A stretch of 6,537 nucleotides of DNA, from NCBI GenBank assembly GCA_030632765.1, contig DAOVUC010000098.1, forward strand, positions 1 to 6,537, given 5' to 3'. The notes under the pieces were generated by a model. The model did no database searches and had not been told where the DNA came from. It saw only the letters and a program-made list of their open reading frames with translations. The stretch comes from Candidatus Dadabacteria bacterium (GTDB taxonomy: Bacteria; Desulfobacterota_D; UBA1144; Nemesobacterales; UBA2774). A program made the translations under genes and the position numbers. Shown here one piece after another: positions 1-6,471 of the stretch (within the stretch, counting starts at the first letter, position 1; every line of letters begins with the position of its first letter).

Positions 1-79
1 CAATTATCCACATATAAATGTTGAGTATTATGTCTAGTACATATGCGACTGCACCTATAAAATTTCCACCTAAATTCAT
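1..79 (-). CDS. YggT-family integral membrane protein (N-terminal 26 codons only, cut by window edge)
   Basis: A frame opens with ATG at 79-77 and runs off the left edge. It encodes MNLGGNFIGAVAYVLDIILN followed by IYMWII. A short polar start, a hydrophobic helix and a YMWII segment are typical of the first transmembrane helix of YggT/YlmG-family proteins, small membrane proteins often encoded just after proC. Family members have been linked to osmotic stress tolerance and to cell-division or thylakoid functions, but a general biochemical role is not established. The ATG shares its A with the proC stop codon (TGATG), and a purine-rich GGGGGA run lies about 7 bases upstream inside proC, so translation is probably coupled to proC. 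Only the N-terminus is visible, so the call rests on this match plus gene order. Confidence 0.8.
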   Translation of the reverse strand, partial: MNLGGNFIGAVAYVLDIILNIYMWII

Positions 80-894
80 CACTTATCCCCCTTGGACAGT
101 TCCTTTGAACGACGTGTTGCAGCTTCTACTGCAGAAATAGTACTGGATCTAAATCCCCCTTCCTCCAAACGATGTATACCTTCGATAGTAGTTCCGCCAG
201 GAGATGAGACCTTATCCTTAAATTGAGCTGGATGCGTGTCACTTTCTATAATCATTTTAGCGGTACCGTAAACCGTTTGAGCGGCTAGTTTATGAGCCAT
301 ATCTCTCGGGAGCCCCATTTTGACGCCTCCATCAGAGAGAGCTTCAATAAAAATTGAAACGAAAGCAGGCCCGCTTCCGCTAAGACCGGTTGCCGGATCC
401 AAAAGAGCTTCGTCCTCAACTATATATGCTATACCAATTGATTCAAAGATCTTCTTTACACGCCGTCTTTCATTAGAATTCACATTCTCATTACAATAAA
501 GCACCGACGCCCCCGCTAGCACTAAGGCCGGGGTATTAGGCATTACTCTAATTATTTTTGTTTTATTCTCTAGCACTTGAGATATAGCGGGAATACTTAT
601 ACCCGCCGCTATTGTTATAACTATTTTGCTCGGAGTAAGTTCGCTATTGATTTCTTCCAGAACATCAAGGACATGATGGGGTTTCACTGAAAGGACTATT
701 ATATCGGCTTGTTTGGCTGCTTTATCATTCTTATCACTTATTTTAATTCTGTACTCGGAACTTAAATGATCAAGCCTCTTTTTTAAGACATCAGCGGCAA
801 TAATATCTCCTGACTTATATACACCGGATGTGATGAGCCCTTTTATTAGAGCCTCAGCCATGTTACCCGCGCCTATAAATGCAATTTTGCTCAT
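79..894 (-). CDS. proC: Pyrroline-5-carboxylate reductase
   Basis: This enzyme catalyses the last step of proline synthesis, the NAD(P)H-dependent reduction of 1-pyrroline-5-carboxylate to L-proline in the cytosol. The 271-residue length matches the family (about 270). The N-terminal Rossmann fold has the dinucleotide motif GAGNM at residues 8-12. RVMPNTPA at 116-123 and SGSGPAF at 172-178 are family blocks. The C-terminal dimerisation and active-site domain carries the ProC signature DKVSSPGGTT at 227-236. The ATG start is supported by a GAGG Shine-Dalgarno sequence about 8 bases upstream (903-906). The gene lies 26 bases after yggS, and its stop overlaps the yggT start by one base, so it is an internal member of the yggS-proC-yggT operon. 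Nothing looks truncated or unusual. Confidence 0.97.
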   Translation of the reverse strand: MSKIAFIGAGNMAEALIKGLITSGVYKSGDIIAADVLKKRLDHLSSEYRIKISDKNDKAAKQADIIVLSVKPHHVLDVLEEINSELTPSKIVITIAAGISIPAISQVLENKTKIIRVMPNTPALVLAGASVLYCNENVNSNERRRVKKIFESIGIAYIVEDEALLDPATGLSGSGPAFVSIFIEALSDGGVKMGLPRDMAHKLAAQTVYGTAKMIIESDTHPAQFKDKVSSPGGTTIEGIHRLEEGGFRSSTISAVEAATRRSKELSKGDK

Positions 895-920
895 TTATTT
901 AACCTCAATTTATGTTTGTT

Positions 921-1610
921 CTAATTCCTTTCCCCAAAAATTGCAGAACCTACTCTTACAATTGTAGCCCCTTCTTCTATCGCAACCTCAAAATCCCCGC
1001 TCATTCCCATGGATAGCTGTTGCAAGTTTGGAAATGAAGGTAACAAATCATCTCTAAGTTCTCTAAGCCGAATAAAGTATGGCCTAGCCATTTCAACGTC
1101 ATCAAAATATGGCGGCATTGTCATTAGCCCCTGAAATTCAACAGCAGATAAACCGCTAAGTTCGTTTAAGAAGCTCTCCACTAGAACAGGGGTGACCCCC
1201 CCTTTTGATTCTTCCCCGCCGGTGTCTACTTCTAGAAGTACCGGCACCGTTATTCCCATGTTTTCTGCCCCTTCATTAATTTCCTGTGCCACGGAAAGCG
1301 AGTCAAGAGAATGAATAAGCTCAACTTTCCCAACTAGATATTTAACTTTGTTTTTTTGTAACTGGCCTATAAAATGCCATTTTATTTCTTTATCTGTTTG
1401 CTCTTCCAGAATTTTAGACTTATTCCGAAACTCCTGAGCATAATTTTCACCAAATGTATCCATTCCTAGAGTTAAGGCTTGTTTCATTCTCTCAGGTTCA
1501 ACTCTTTTAGTTACTGCTACTAGTTTAATTTCATGGGAGTCTCGTCCAGCCTTTGCAGCAGCATTTCCTATCCTTTCCCTGACACTTTTTAAATTACTTT
1601 CTAAATCCAT
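921..1610 (-). CDS. yggS: YggS/PLPBP-family pyridoxal-phosphate homeostasis protein
   Basis: This is a cytosolic fold-type III PLP-binding protein, a single TIM-barrel domain resembling the N-terminal domain of alanine racemase. Family members have no confirmed catalytic activity and help balance free PLP and amino/keto-acid pools. Of 229 residues, K35 in VAVTKRVEP is the expected Schiff-base lysine. Other family blocks are FGENYAQE (53-60), WHFIGQLQKNK (78-88), IHSLDS (99-104), EESKGG (133-138), LMTMPP (162-167), and the phosphate-binding SMGMSGDFE (200-208) and RVGSAIFG (219-226). The start matches the usual N-terminus, with NLKSVRERI directly after the initiator region. It overlaps the end of maf by 17 bases. 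The only SD-like GAGG lies about 13 bases upstream of the ATG, which is far for independent initiation and suggests re-initiation by ribosomes finishing maf. The proC neighbour fits the conserved pairing. Confidence 0.95.
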   Translation of the reverse strand: MDLESNLKSVRERIGNAAAKAGRDSHEIKLVAVTKRVEPERMKQALTLGMDTFGENYAQEFRNKSKILEEQTDKEIKWHFIGQLQKNKVKYLVGKVELIHSLDSLSVAQEINEGAENMGITVPVLLEVDTGGEESKGGVTPVLVESFLNELSGLSAVEFQGLMTMPPYFDDVEMARPYFIRLRELRDDLLPSFPNLQQLSMGMSGDFEVAIEEGATIVRVGSAIFGERN

Positions 1611-2199
1611 CGCCGCAAAAAAGCCTCAAAGCTCCAAGTTTTTTTAATGCTTCTATAACCTCAACTAAAGGAAGACCGACAACATTGGTATATGAACCTT
1701 CTATCCCCTTTATCATAAAAGCGCCGAATCCCTGTATACCATATGCGCCCGCTTTATCCATCGGCTCTCCGGTTTTAATGTAACCTTCTATCTCATCAGG
1801 TTCAAGAGTTTTAACCTGCACCTTTGTATCTACAACCTCACTGTGCATAATTGTATTTTTCGCTTTCGATATGGAAAATGCGGTAAGCACATGATGCTCC
1901 CGTCCTGAAATTTTACTTAAAATAGCTCTTGCATCTTTTTCGTCCGAGGGCTTGCCCAGAATTTCATTGTCTATAACAACAATTGTATCAGCCCCAATTA
2001 CAAGAAAATCACCCTCCAGATCTTGTGAAACTGAAAGTGCCTTCTCTGAAGCCAATCTCTGCGCATAAACTTTAGGATTCTCGTTATGTAAAAAAGATTC
2101 ATCAGATAAGGGAGCTATGACTTCAAACTTTATTCCCACACTTTGCAGAAGCTCTTTTCTTCTGGGAGATGTGGAAGCTAAGATAATTCTGCTATTCAT
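1594..2199 (-). CDS. maf: Maf-family nucleoside triphosphate pyrophosphatase (YhdE-type, probable dTTP/UTP specificity)
   Basis: Maf proteins hydrolyse nucleoside triphosphates, including non-canonical ones, to the monophosphate and pyrophosphate. They act in house-cleaning of the nucleotide pool, and some affect cell division. The 201-residue protein has the N-terminal Maf motif ASTSPRRKELL (8-18), DE at 33-34, SEKA with K53, GADT with the expected catalytic Asp D71, and LGKP at 81-84. The block EPMDKAGAYGIQ (145-156) is of the YhdE type, which favours dTTP/UTP over the m7GTP preference of the YceF type. This subtype call is inferred from the motif. The ATG lies 9 bases after the upstream stop codon and has no clear Shine-Dalgarno sequence, so translation may depend on the preceding gene. 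The last codons extend across the yggS start. Confidence 0.95.
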   Translation of the reverse strand: MNSRIILASTSPRRKELLQSVGIKFEVIAPLSDESFLHNENPKVYAQRLASEKALSVSQDLEGDFLVIGADTIVVIDNEILGKPSDEKDARAILSKISGREHHVLTAFSISKAKNTIMHSEVVDTKVQVKTLEPDEIEGYIKTGEPMDKAGAYGIQGFGAFMIKGIEGSYTNVVGLPLVEVIEALKKLGALRLFCGDGFRK

Positions 2200-2208
2200 T
2201 TTAAAGAA

Positions 2209-2790
2209 TTAGTTAGGAACATTGTTGAGGTCGCCGTCTATCCAAAACTTTGAAGCGCCGACAGTAGCCCTGAGTGCTATACCGTCTTTTGTCATCTGAA
2301 AGATAACCACGTCAGAATCAAGAGGAATCTCTGCACTTGTAGCACCACCATCGTCTTTGTATTTTGCCGCAGCATCCCCTTGTGCGCCATAGCGCCAACC
2401 ATCGGTTATAAAACTGTAAAAAACTGCCTTGTTATTGAAAACTAAGACTTCTTCAAAGTCTTTAAAAGCAACACCAAGACCTATAGCACCTTCTGCCATT
2501 TTCATATATATGTTGTTGCCATTAGATTTATCCACTGCTACTCCGTAACCATTACCAGATCCGATGACCATTAATTGGGTGTTAAAGCTACTGAATACAG
2601 CGTAACCAGCGGATTGATTAACCAATTCCCTGGCATATGGTTTTTGAGCATATAGCTTAGCTAAAGCATTATCTTTCATTTGTAATACATAATCTCTTTT
2701 CTCTTGAGGATTATCCCCCTTAGGTCTGGCGCACGCACTGAACATCAAGCCAACTATAACTAATGATAAAATTAGACTATGAACTCTCAC
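2209..2790 (-). CDS. SYLF/YSC84-like domain lipoprotein
   Basis: This is a predicted membrane-anchored lipoprotein of 193 residues. Residues 1-20 form a signal peptide with a hydrophobic core and a lipobox FSAC ending at C20. F at -3 is less usual than L but tolerated. The mature part, from about residue 35, resembles the SYLF (YSC84-like) domain, with GYAVF at 62-66, a glycine-rich segment with GNGYGVAVD at 79-87, GAIGLGVAF at 101-109 and EEVLVF at 113-118. Related eukaryotic SYLF domains bind phosphoinositides, while bacterial members are mostly uncharacterised envelope proteins, so no precise function is given. The start is a GTG chosen because GGAGG lies 5 bases upstream and it gives a proper signal peptide. 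It is the first gene of the run into maf, with a 9-base gap. Residue A21 at +2 gives no hint of inner-membrane retention, so outer-membrane sorting is plausible. Confidence 0.8.
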   Translation of the reverse strand: MRVHSLILSLVIVGLMFSACARPKGDNPQEKRDYVLQMKDNALAKLYAQKPYARELVNQSAGYAVFSSFNTQLMVIGSGNGYGVAVDKSNGNNIYMKMAEGAIGLGVAFKDFEEVLVFNNKAVFYSFITDGWRYGAQGDAAAKYKDDGGATSAEIPLDSDVVIFQMTKDGIALRATVGASKFWIDGDLNNVPN

Positions 2791-2795
2791 AATAT

Positions 2796-2800
2796 CCTCC
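2796..2800 (-). promoter_or_regulatory. Shine-Dalgarno site selecting the GTG start of the SYLF lipoprotein
   Basis: The minus strand reads GGAGG here, followed by 5 bases (ATATT) and then GTG at 2790-2788. This strong site supports the GTG initiator, which also gives a complete lipoprotein signal peptide. It is the strongest ribosome binding site in the left operon. Confidence 0.75.
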
Positions 2801-2881
2801 GGAAGAAATTTTATTTTGTATTCATACCACCACCCAGCTCCTTGAAGTATATCAAAAATATATCGATAGAGCCAGGAAGAC

Positions 2882-2891
2882 AGTCATGACT
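2882..2891. repeat. Perfect 10-bp palindrome AGTCATGACT between the CMD-family gene and the SYLF lipoprotein gene
   Basis: AGTCATGACT lies 2 bases beyond the stop codon of the CMD-family gene. It has no loop and no following T run, so it is not an intrinsic terminator. It could be a binding half-site or chance. The surrounding 103-base spacer (2791-2893) otherwise shows only the ribosome binding site of the next gene and a weak extended -10-like sequence on the minus strand (2821-2829). Confidence 0.35.
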
Positions 2892-2893
2892 CT

Positions 2894-3277
2894 TTAGTTA
2901 TTTTCGTCTATCTCTTTAAAAACTTCTTTTGCCAGTCTGAGCCCCGTAAGTGCAGCCGGGAATCCGGCATAGACTAAGATCTGCATTAAAACCTCAACAA
3001 TTTCCTCTCGGGTGCATCCGCAATTCAGCGCGCCTTTTATATGTACCTTTAATTGATTCGGGGCCGTGCCTAACGTTGCCAAAGAAGCCACTGCTGCAAT
3101 TTCGCGAGCCCTCATATCAAGACCCGGACGTGAAGATATTTCGCCAAAGACAAATTCCATTAAGTACTTCACCATATCAGGCGCTATATCTTCAAGACTT
3201 TGTTTTGTCCTTTCCGCAGCTCCCGGTGAGATTTCCTCAAGTTTCTCAAGCCCTTGTTTATATTTATCACTAGACAT
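2894..3277 (-). CDS. Carboxymuconolactone decarboxylase (CMD) family protein
   Basis: This 127-residue all-helical cytosolic protein resembles PcaC-type gamma-carboxymuconolactone decarboxylases and AhpD-like proteins. The core runs from GEISSRPGLD (45-54) and REIAAVASLATLG (58-70) through KVHIKGALNCGCTREEIVEV (77-96) to YAGFPAALTGLRLA (103-116). The family includes decarboxylases of the beta-ketoadipate pathway and thiol-disulfide peroxidase partners. Here C86 and C88 form CxC rather than the AhpD CxxC, and H79 lies a few residues before. The layout is closer to PcaC than to AhpD, but no pca genes are visible, so the substrate is unknown. The ATG has an excellent AGGAGG site about 5 bases upstream (3282-3288). 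It is transcribed divergently from the ABM-domain gene across 108 bases. It ends 103 bases before the SYLF gene on the same strand with no terminator seen, so read-through into that operon is possible. Confidence 0.88.
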   Translation of the reverse strand: MSSDKYKQGLEKLEEISPGAAERTKQSLEDIAPDMVKYLMEFVFGEISSRPGLDMRAREIAAVASLATLGTAPNQLKVHIKGALNCGCTREEIVEVLMQILVYAGFPAALTGLRLAKEVFKEIDENN

Positions 3278-3303
3278 ATGTTCCTCCTGAGAAAACTCAA
3301 AAT

Positions 3304-3315
3304 ATTGAATTCAAT
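3304..3315. repeat. Perfect 12-bp palindrome ATTGAATTCAAT in the divergent promoter region
   Basis: ATTGAATTCAAT is fully self-complementary. It lies 27 bases upstream of the CMD-family start codon, and about 16 bases upstream of the TATAAT that may serve the plus-strand genes. Its position between divergent genes suits an operator for a dimeric regulator. It is AT-rich and short, so chance cannot be excluded. Confidence 0.4.
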
Positions 3316-3337
3316 TTTCTCTGATTCTAAGTATAAT
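3310..3337 (+). promoter_or_regulatory. Candidate sigma70-type promoter for the ABM-domain and binding-protein genes
   Basis: A perfect -10 hexamer TATAAT occupies 3332-3337. The best-spaced -35 is the poor TTCAAT at 3310-3315 (16-base spacer). A better match, TTGAAT at 3305-3310, is 21 bases away and too far. Transcription would begin near 3343, giving a leader of about 43 bases with GGAG 5 bases before the ATG at 3386. The opposite strand reads TATTAT over nearly the same bases (3338-3333), so a -10 for the CMD-family gene may overlap back to back. Confidence 0.45.
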
Positions 3338-3385
3338 AGCTCTGCCTATACTACGGTCTACAATTAATTTTGTAAAGGAGAATTC

Positions 3386-3688
3386 ATGCTGATATTAATT
3401 GCTAAATTTAAGACGAAACCTGGGTGCAGAGAACAAATGATTGCTTTAGCCAAAGACGCCATTGGGCCATCCCGAAATGAAGAGGGGTGCATTATTTACA
3501 ATTTTCTTCAGGACGCTTTTGACCCGGATTCATTTACATTTTATGAGAAGTGGAGGAGTCGTGAAGACCTTGATCTTCATTTTGAAGAACCTCATTTTAA
3601 GGAATTCGCTCAAAAATCACCTGAACTGATAGTAGGCCAGCCTAGTCTAGTATCTTATGAAATAGCAAGTGAAACTGAAATATCTTAA
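3386..3688 (+). CDS. Antibiotic biosynthesis monooxygenase (ABM) domain protein, YgiN-like
   Basis: A 100-residue protein made of a single ABM domain, the dimeric alpha/beta ferredoxin-like fold found in quinol monooxygenases (YgiN), haem-degrading enzymes and cofactor-free monooxygenases. Visible family features are the first strand LILIAKFKTKPG (2-13), the helix leading to EEGCIIYNF (32-40), FTFYEKWRSREDLDLH (50-65) with E54, W56 and H65, and PHFKEF (69-74). The pattern is closest to YgiN/YcnE-like proteins. These use small aromatic or quinone substrates, but the substrate cannot be read here. GGAG 5 bases upstream supports the ATG. It is the first gene of a probable two-gene plus-strand unit with the binding protein 29 bases downstream, and is divergent from the CMD-family gene. 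Both small families often appear with redox or aromatic metabolism, so a shared stress or detoxification role is an inference. Confidence 0.88.
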   Translation: MLILIAKFKTKPGCREQMIALAKDAIGPSRNEEGCIIYNFLQDAFDPDSFTFYEKWRSREDLDLHFEEPHFKEFAQKSPELIVGQPSLVSYEIASETEIS

Positions 3689-3717
3689 ATCGATTTTTAG
3701 ATCAAAGGAAAATTTAT

Positions 3718-5304
3718 ATGACAAAACAATTCTTTTTAATTCTATTATGTTCAATTCTAATTTTGGGATGCACTACTAACGATCAATACTCAGAAGATAT
3801 TGATCAAAAAAATACAATTAACATAAACATCGGCAACGAGCCCCCAACCCTGGACTGGTCGCTGGCAATGGACAGCACTTCATATACAGTGCTGAACAAC
3901 CTTATGGAAGGGCTTACGAAATTCGATGACTCCCTTATCCCACAACCAGCCCTTGCAAAAAGCTGGGAGATTAGTGAGGACGGCACAACTTATACATTTA
4001 ATATAAGAGAAAATGTGAATTGGTCAGATGGGGAGCCACTCAAAGCCGGGGACTTTGAATATTCCTGGAAGCGTATACTGAACCCCACTACAGGCGGGCA
4101 CTATGCGTATTTCCTCTATGACATTGAAAATGCAGAGGAATATAACACCGGAAAGATAACGGACCCGGATAAAGTCGGAGTAAAAGCTCTAGATAACAAT
4201 ACACTGCAAGTAAAATTAAGAAGACGTGCATCCTATTTTCCTAGCCTTCTTGTATTCATGTCCACATTCCCGATGAGAAAAGACGTGGTGGAAAAGCACG
4301 GGATTAAATGGACCGAGCCTGAGAATATAGTAACTTTAGGCCCTTATAAGCTCTCGTCATGGAGACACCATAACAATATGCTGCTTAAAATAAACCCAAA
4401 CTATTGGGGTGGTAAACCCAACATTGAAAATGTAAACATGGTAATGAACGAAAACCCTTCCTCAGCCCTGGCACTTTATGAAAGTGGTGAGCTTGATTTT
4501 GCTGACAGCAAGAGTATCCCACCTTTAGAGGTCCCGAGGCTAAAAGATTTAGAGGATTTTAAGACTACTCTACAATTTAGAACTAACTATATTGCATTTA
4601 ATGTAAAGAAGTCTCCGTTTGATAATCCGCTTGTTAGAAAAGCCTTTGCAGCCTCTATTGATAGAAAAAGTATTGTGAATTTAATCCAGGGCGCGGGAAT
4701 TACCACAGCTTCCTGGATTCCAAAGGATATGCTGGGTTATAACCCTGATATCGGTGTAGATTTTAATCCCGAACAGGCTAAGAAGTGGCTTGCGGAAGCT
4801 GGATATCCGGATGGAAAGGGTTTTCCTGAGGTAACATTCTTATGGCCCGACGTAAGCTTCAATAGAGTTATAGCTGAGGCGCTTCAAAGCATGTGGAAAG
4901 AATATCTGGGAGTTAAAGTCGATTTGATAAATGAAGAATGGAAAGTTTATCTAAGCACAATTAACACCAATCCCCCTGAGATTCACCGTGCCGGCTGGGG
5001 AGCGGATTTCCCCGATCCTCATAACTTCATGAGTCTCTTTACATGCAATTCTGGTAATAACAGAACAGGCTGGTGTAATCCGCAATACGACAAACTTGTG
5101 GAGGAAGCGGCAGAAGAAACGGATCCTGAAAAGAGAAAGTTGTTATATAATCAAGCTCAGACAATACTTACCGAAACGGATTCACCTATAGCCCCTTTCT
5201 ACATAACAACCCAGCAAAACCTTATAAAACCCTATGTAATTGGGCTGGTTCCAAACCCGTTGGATATGGTTCTATTTAAGAATGTATCGTTAGAAAATAA
5301 GTAA
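3718..5304 (+). CDS. ABC transporter substrate-binding lipoprotein, family 5 (dipeptide/oligopeptide type)
   Basis: Extracytoplasmic solute-binding protein of the DppA/OppA family (SBP_bac_5), 528 residues, normal for the family. Residues 1-18 form a lipoprotein signal peptide ending in ILGC with C18 as the lipidation site. The N-terminal family block is NEPPTLDWSLA (40-50), followed by LMEGLTKFD (62-70), PALAKSWEISEDGTTYTF (77-94), W102-S103-D104-G105 and LGPYKL (207-212). The second lobe has NPLVRKAFAASIDR (303-316), PEQAKKWLAEAGYPDGKGFP (351-370) and GWGADFPDPHNF (426-437). The Asp in this last region probably corresponds to the one that contacts the ligand alpha-amino group in OppA-like proteins, which would favour a peptide ligand. 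Nickel, sugar and other ligands occur in the family, so this is not certain. AAGGA lies 8 bases before the ATG. No permease or ATPase gene lies downstream, where the next gene is convergent, so it must use a transporter encoded elsewhere. Confidence 0.93.
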   Translation: MTKQFFLILLCSILILGCTTNDQYSEDIDQKNTININIGNEPPTLDWSLAMDSTSYTVLNNLMEGLTKFDDSLIPQPALAKSWEISEDGTTYTFNIRENVNWSDGEPLKAGDFEYSWKRILNPTTGGHYAYFLYDIENAEEYNTGKITDPDKVGVKALDNNTLQVKLRRRASYFPSLLVFMSTFPMRKDVVEKHGIKWTEPENIVTLGPYKLSSWRHHNNMLLKINPNYWGGKPNIENVNMVMNENPSSALALYESGELDFADSKSIPPLEVPRLKDLEDFKTTLQFRTNYIAFNVKKSPFDNPLVRKAFAASIDRKSIVNLIQGAGITTASWIPKDMLGYNPDIGVDFNPEQAKKWLAEAGYPDGKGFPEVTFLWPDVSFNRVIAEALQSMWKEYLGVKVDLINEEWKVYLSTINTNPPEIHRAGWGADFPDPHNFMSLFTCNSGNNRTGWCNPQYDKLVEEAAEETDPEKRKLLYNQAQTILTETDSPIAPFYITTQQNLIKPYVIGLVPNPLDMVLFKNVSLENK

Positions 5305-5332
5305 GGAAAATAATCAGCAACAACAAATGAAA

Positions 5333-5358
5333 AGGAGTGGTTTATTAAAACCACCCCT
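5333..5358 (-). terminator. Intrinsic terminator for the LLM oxidoreductase gene, in the convergent gap
   Basis: On the minus strand a stem GTGGTTT/AAACCAC with a 4-base loop is extended by three further pairs beyond one A/C mismatch, and is followed by TTTT. It starts about 34 bases after the oxidoreductase stop codon. On the plus strand the hairpin is preceded by AAAA but followed by CTATCC with no T run, so it should work mainly on minus-strand transcripts. It may also weakly stop read-through from the binding-protein gene, which ends at 5304. Confidence 0.75.
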
Positions 5359-5392
5359 ATCCAATCTGAAATTTAAGTTTAATTTTCGCAGG

Positions 5393-6445
5393 TCAACCTT
5401 TGAAGTAAGGAATAATTTCCTTGGCATAGGTTTCAAGCGCCAGAGCGGGGTCAGGGCTGAACCTGTAAAATAGCACAAAGTGCCTTACACCTTTATCAAT
5501 GAACTTCTCAATTTTTTTGATACAGTCTTGTTTTGATCCTGTAATAGTGAAATCTATAATAGCTTCTCTAGGGAAGAACTGTCCCAATTCTCTGAATTTC
5601 TTCCTGCCCTCTTCATCCTGAGGAATAATATTGAAATAGTTAAGCCCTTGATACTCCTCAGGGATATCGACATCGTATCCAGCTTTTTTTAGCTGATCCT
5701 GCATACAGAGAACATATTTAAACGGCTCTAGTGTTTTATATGCGTGATCCTCGTCGTCACCAAGAGATGTAAATACCCAAAGCCCGACATCAATTTCGTC
5801 TACATTACGCCCTACACCTTCGGCTCCTTCATGAACAGTTTTAAGATACTCCCCATAAAGATTAGGAGTTAAATCAAACGGGAGCCATCCGTCACCCAAC
5901 TCACCTGTGAGCTTGAGCCCCTTGGGAGTGTGGGTAGCCATATAGATAGGAATCCTGTTTCTCTGATAGGGCTTTACCTGTAAAAAAGCTTCTTTTAGAT
6001 TAAAAAACTCCCCCTCAAAATCACAAGGTTCATCAGTGGCCCACAGCTTCTGCATAACAGTCATCGCCTCTCTTAATCTCGCAAGCGGTCTGTTCCATTC
6101 AATGCCGTAAGCGTCTAAATTCATCGACTCACCAACGCCGAGTGTTAATGTTACCCTTCCTTTTGAAATATGGTCTATGGTGGCGAGCCTCTGAGCAAAC
6201 ACCGCCGGATGCATCCTGTGAGGATCTGAAACCGTTCCGAGGCCGATATTGCTTGTTTTCATGGCTGCTGCAGTTGCAACAGTCCAGGCTTCGTGCGCTT
6301 CTGTAGGAGAAACAAAAACAACGTGGTCCGGGAACCAAACCGTATCAAACCCAAGTTCATCCGCCTTTATCGAAAAATCAATTAATCCGTCTAAATCAGC
6401 CCCCGGCATGGGAGCGGCAAGTCCGAATTTTATATCTTTTGCCAT
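5393..6445 (-). CDS. LLM-class flavin/F420-dependent oxidoreductase
   Basis: Cytosolic TIM-barrel oxidoreductase of the luciferase-like monooxygenase superfamily, 350 residues from the chosen start. F420-type features are WFPDH (37-41) near the N-terminus, HRMHPAVFAQRLATIDHISK (76-95), and LGVGESMN (102-109) with E106. H41 and E106 occupy positions comparable to active-site residues of F420-dependent glucose-6-phosphate dehydrogenase. IPIYMATHTPKG and LTGELGDGWLP follow in mid-protein, as in many Mer/Fgd-like proteins. The cofactor could be F420 or FMN, and no F420 synthesis gene is visible. The frame can be extended to a GTG at 6487, but ATG at 6445 is preferred because GAGGTG lies 5 bases upstream and the longer N-terminus (MYIMRG...) would overlap the promoter. 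It is a single-gene unit, with a candidate promoter upstream and a terminator 34 bases downstream. Confidence 0.9.
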   Translation of the reverse strand: MAKDIKFGLAAPMPGADLDGLIDFSIKADELGFDTVWFPDHVVFVSPTEAHEAWTVATAAAMKTSNIGLGTVSDPHRMHPAVFAQRLATIDHISKGRVTLTLGVGESMNLDAYGIEWNRPLARLREAMTVMQKLWATDEPCDFEGEFFNLKEAFLQVKPYQRNRIPIYMATHTPKGLKLTGELGDGWLPFDLTPNLYGEYLKTVHEGAEGVGRNVDEIDVGLWVFTSLGDDEDHAYKTLEPFKYVLCMQDQLKKAGYDVDIPEEYQGLNYFNIIPQDEEGRKKFRELGQFFPREAIIDFTITGSKQDCIKKIEKFIDKGVRHFVLFYRFSPDPALALETYAKEIIPYFKG

Positions 6446-6450
6446 TTTGA

Positions 6451-6456
6451 CACCTC
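6451..6456 (-). promoter_or_regulatory. Shine-Dalgarno site selecting the start of the LLM oxidoreductase
   Basis: GAGGTG on the minus strand lies 5 bases before the ATG at 6445. In-frame upstream starts (GTG at 6487, ATG at 6478) have no comparable site and lie at or upstream of the predicted transcription start, so the shorter protein is favoured. Confidence 0.75.
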
Positions 6457-6471
6457 TTTGATTAATTATTC

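Noticed and set aside
2820..2849. Possible promoter for the SYLF-maf operon (minus-strand TGGTATGAAT as an extended -10)
   Set aside because: Only four of six -10 bases match and no acceptable -35 lies at 16-18 bases. Some promoter may be in this spacer, or transcription may continue from the CMD-family gene.
2882..2891. AGTCATGACT as a terminator after the CMD-family gene
   Set aside because: It has no loop and no T run after it, so it cannot act as an intrinsic terminator. It is kept only as a palindrome.
2950..3290. Two plus-strand open frames of 107 and 74 codons opposite the CMD-family gene
   Set aside because: They lie antisense to a well-supported gene, have no ribosome binding sites of note and their translations look like no known family.
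3804..3986. Minus-strand open frame of 60 codons inside the binding-protein gene
   Set aside because: Antisense shadow of the strongly supported family-5 binding protein, with no plausible product.
5333..5358. Hairpin as a terminator for the plus-strand binding-protein gene
   Set aside because: On the plus strand the stem is followed by CTATCC instead of a T run. The T run is on the minus-strand side.
6129..6461. Two further open frames (69 codons minus, 70 codons plus) overlapping the oxidoreductase gene
   Set aside because: Both overlap conserved coding sequence of the oxidoreductase in other frames and show low-complexity or implausible translations.
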